In this document: piece by piece, positions 62,968-64,000 of the stretch
How positions within the stretch are numbered: the first letter of the stretch is position 1
How the letters are laid out: every line of letters begins with the position of its first letter
Assembly: GCF_000720725.1 (NCBI RefSeq)
Contig: NZ_JOCQ01000026.1
Span: forward strand, 1 to 64,000
Source: Streptomyces rimosus subsp. rimosus
Lineage (GTDB): Bacteria > Actinomycetota > Actinomycetes > Streptomycetales > Streptomycetaceae
Length of the DNA stretch: 64,000 bases
Direction: 5' to 3'
Made by a program: the position numbers and the translations under genes
The notes under the pieces: model-generated
What the model was told of the DNA's origin: nothing
Databases searched by the model: none
Seen by the model: only the letters and a program-made list of their open reading frames with translations

Positions 62968-63687
62968 TCAGTCCTGGGGGAGCGGTGCGGGCCCGGGCAC
63001 CGGCGTGGACGACGCCACGATCCGCCCGCCCGGGCCATCGAGGGTGAAGAAGCGCAGCGAGAACTGGGCCAGCGGGCCGATGGCCAGCGCGTACAGCACG
63101 GTGCCCACGCCCACCGAGCCCCCGAGTGCGAAGCCGACGGCGAGCACGGTGATCTCGATGCACGTCCGTACGAGGCGCAGCGGCCGGCCCGTGCGGTGGT
63201 GCAGGCCGGTCATCAGCCCGTCCCGCGGCCCGGGGCCGAAGCGGGCGGAGATGTAGAGGCCGGTGGCCATGCCGTTCAGCAGGATCGCGGAGACCAGCAG
63301 CGGGATGCGGAAGGCGAGCGCCGGGATGTCCGGCAGGAGCGCGAACGTCGCGTCCATCACCAGGCCGAGGATCACGACGTTGGAGACCGTGCCCAGGCCG
63401 GGGCGCTGCCGCAGCGGGATCCACAGGAGCAGGATCAGCGCACCGGAGACGATGGTGATGGTGCCGATCGACAGGCCCGTGTGGCGGGCGATGCCCTGGT
63501 TGAGGACGCTCCACGGCTCCAGGCCGAGGCCCGCGCGCAGCTGCAGGCCCATGCTGATGCCGTAGAGGACCAGTCCGGTGTAGAGGTGGACGAGGCGGCG
63601 CGGCAGCCGCCGCCCGGCCGGCCGGTCCTCCCGGGCGTCCTCCTCGCCCTTGCCGTCAGTGGCCTCCGAGCGTCGCGTGCTGAACAA
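62968..63687 (-). CDS. YczE/YyaS/YitT-type membrane protein
   Basis: The 239-residue protein has a basic N-terminal tail and about five membrane segments. It carries the family motif SMGLQLRAGLGLEPWSVLNQ and later SARFGPGPRDGLMTGLHHRT. The start is TTG 63687, because AGGAGGGGG is well placed upstream. The frame extends 58 codons further but into the promoter region. It is divergent from a MocR-type regulator; the same pairing is known for YczE and its regulator in Bacillus. The substrate is unknown. Confidence 0.82.
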   Translation of the reverse strand: MFSTRRSEATDGKGEEDAREDRPAGRRLPRRLVHLYTGLVLYGISMGLQLRAGLGLEPWSVLNQGIARHTGLSIGTITIVSGALILLLWIPLRQRPGLGTVSNVVILGLVMDATFALLPDIPALAFRIPLLVSAILLNGMATGLYISARFGPGPRDGLMTGLHHRTGRPLRLVRTCIEITVLAVGFALGGSVGVGTVLYALAIGPLAQFSLRFFTLDGPGGRIVASSTPVPGPAPLPQD

Positions 63688-63787
63688 GACTGTCCCCCTC
63701 CTGGCATGATTGGACTGACGCGTGACACTCTGTGGCTCGGAGTTGATCAGATTCCATGGCCAATTCGGGAAAGGTGGACTGCCCACG

Positions 63788-64000
63788 ATGGCGCAGTGGA
63801 CTTCAGCGGTAGGCGCGTCGCAACTCGGCCGGCTGCTCCGGTCGCAGGACTCCCGCGACACCGTGACCCCGGCCGGCCGCCGCGTACCCGCCTACCGCGG
63901 CCTCGCGGACGGCGTACGCCTGCTCGTCCTGGAGGGCCGCGTGCCGGTCGCCGCCCGCCTGCCCGCGGAACGCGAGCTGGCCGCCGCGCTCTCCGTGAGC
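63788..64000 (+). CDS. MocR-type GntR/aminotransferase regulator, 5' part only
   Basis: The first 71 codons are visible, from ATG 63788 to the window end. They contain the start of a GntR-type winged helix (AYRGLADGVRLLVLEGRVPV, ARLPAERELAAALSVS). The N-terminal pattern and the divergent YczE gene identify a MocR/PdxR-like protein, which would continue with an aminotransferase-like PLP-binding domain outside the window. Short direct words (TTGGACTG and GTGGACTG, near 63712 and 63775) in the 100-nt spacer could be its binding sites. Confidence 0.75.
   Translation, partial: MAQWTSAVGASQLGRLLRSQDSRDTVTPAGRRVPAYRGLADGVRLLVLEGRVPVAARLPAERELAAALSVS

Overview
The window looks like chromosomal DNA of a Streptomyces or a very close actinobacterium. 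It is GC-rich throughout, with many GTG starts, strong GGAGG-type ribosome binding sites and frequent 1-10 nt stop/start overlaps. It carries actinobacterial marker genes: rbpA with a SigR-type promoter, an lnt-ppm1 pair, two F420-dependent LLM oxidoreductases, a DUF6230/DUF6114 pair, and a chitinase with DasR-like sites. No rRNA, tRNA or CRISPR array was seen.

Left part (0-12 kb): a GAF-domain regulator lies downstream of a heptamer tandem repeat. Next comes a three-gene membrane/secreted operon (DUF6230, DUF6114 fused to an extra exported-looking domain, and a polytopic protein), with a TetR regulator divergent from it. Then follow a secreted PA14-GH2 glycosidase, a MarR regulator divergent from an enolase paralogue with an operator-like repeat array between them, and a BCCT transporter.

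A compact acyl-processing locus (12.3-19.1 kb) holds an SDR reductase, an AurF-type diiron oxygenase translationally coupled to an MMPL lipid exporter and, divergently, a KASIII-ACP-KASII operon. It has the parts to start, extend, oxidise and export an acyl product. I do not recognise it as a named pathway, and it is the best candidate here for an undescribed system.

A mannan-utilisation region (19.2-29.5 kb) holds sugar ABC permeases and a binding lipoprotein without an ATPase, a beta-mannosidase coupled to a LacI regulator, and a secreted GH5 endo-mannanase. A decayed second LacI gene and shared AACCGG operator-like words tie the two halves together. An SDR/TetR pair is inserted between them.

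From 29.7 to 38 kb there are a serine hydrolase, a two-component system flanked by two six-helix membrane proteins, a PucR-like regulator and a DUF4394 secreted protein. From 38 to 44 kb a 1250-residue HTH-STAND NTPase-WD40 protein with 14 repeats is bracketed by decayed IS1182-like and ISKra4-like transposase remnants. A chitinase follows at 44.3-45.6 kb.

The right part (46-64 kb) looks like core chromosome: acyl-CoA dehydrogenase, a threonine-synthase-like enzyme, a CrtC-like/phosphotransferase pair, an Lrp regulator, an amidohydrolase, lnt-ppm1 (lipoprotein N-acylation and polyprenyl-phosphate mannose), an LLM oxidoreductase, a VOC protein, fxsA, rbpA, a glycerophosphodiesterase, a second LLM enzyme, and a YczE-type membrane protein divergent from a MocR regulator that is cut by the window end.
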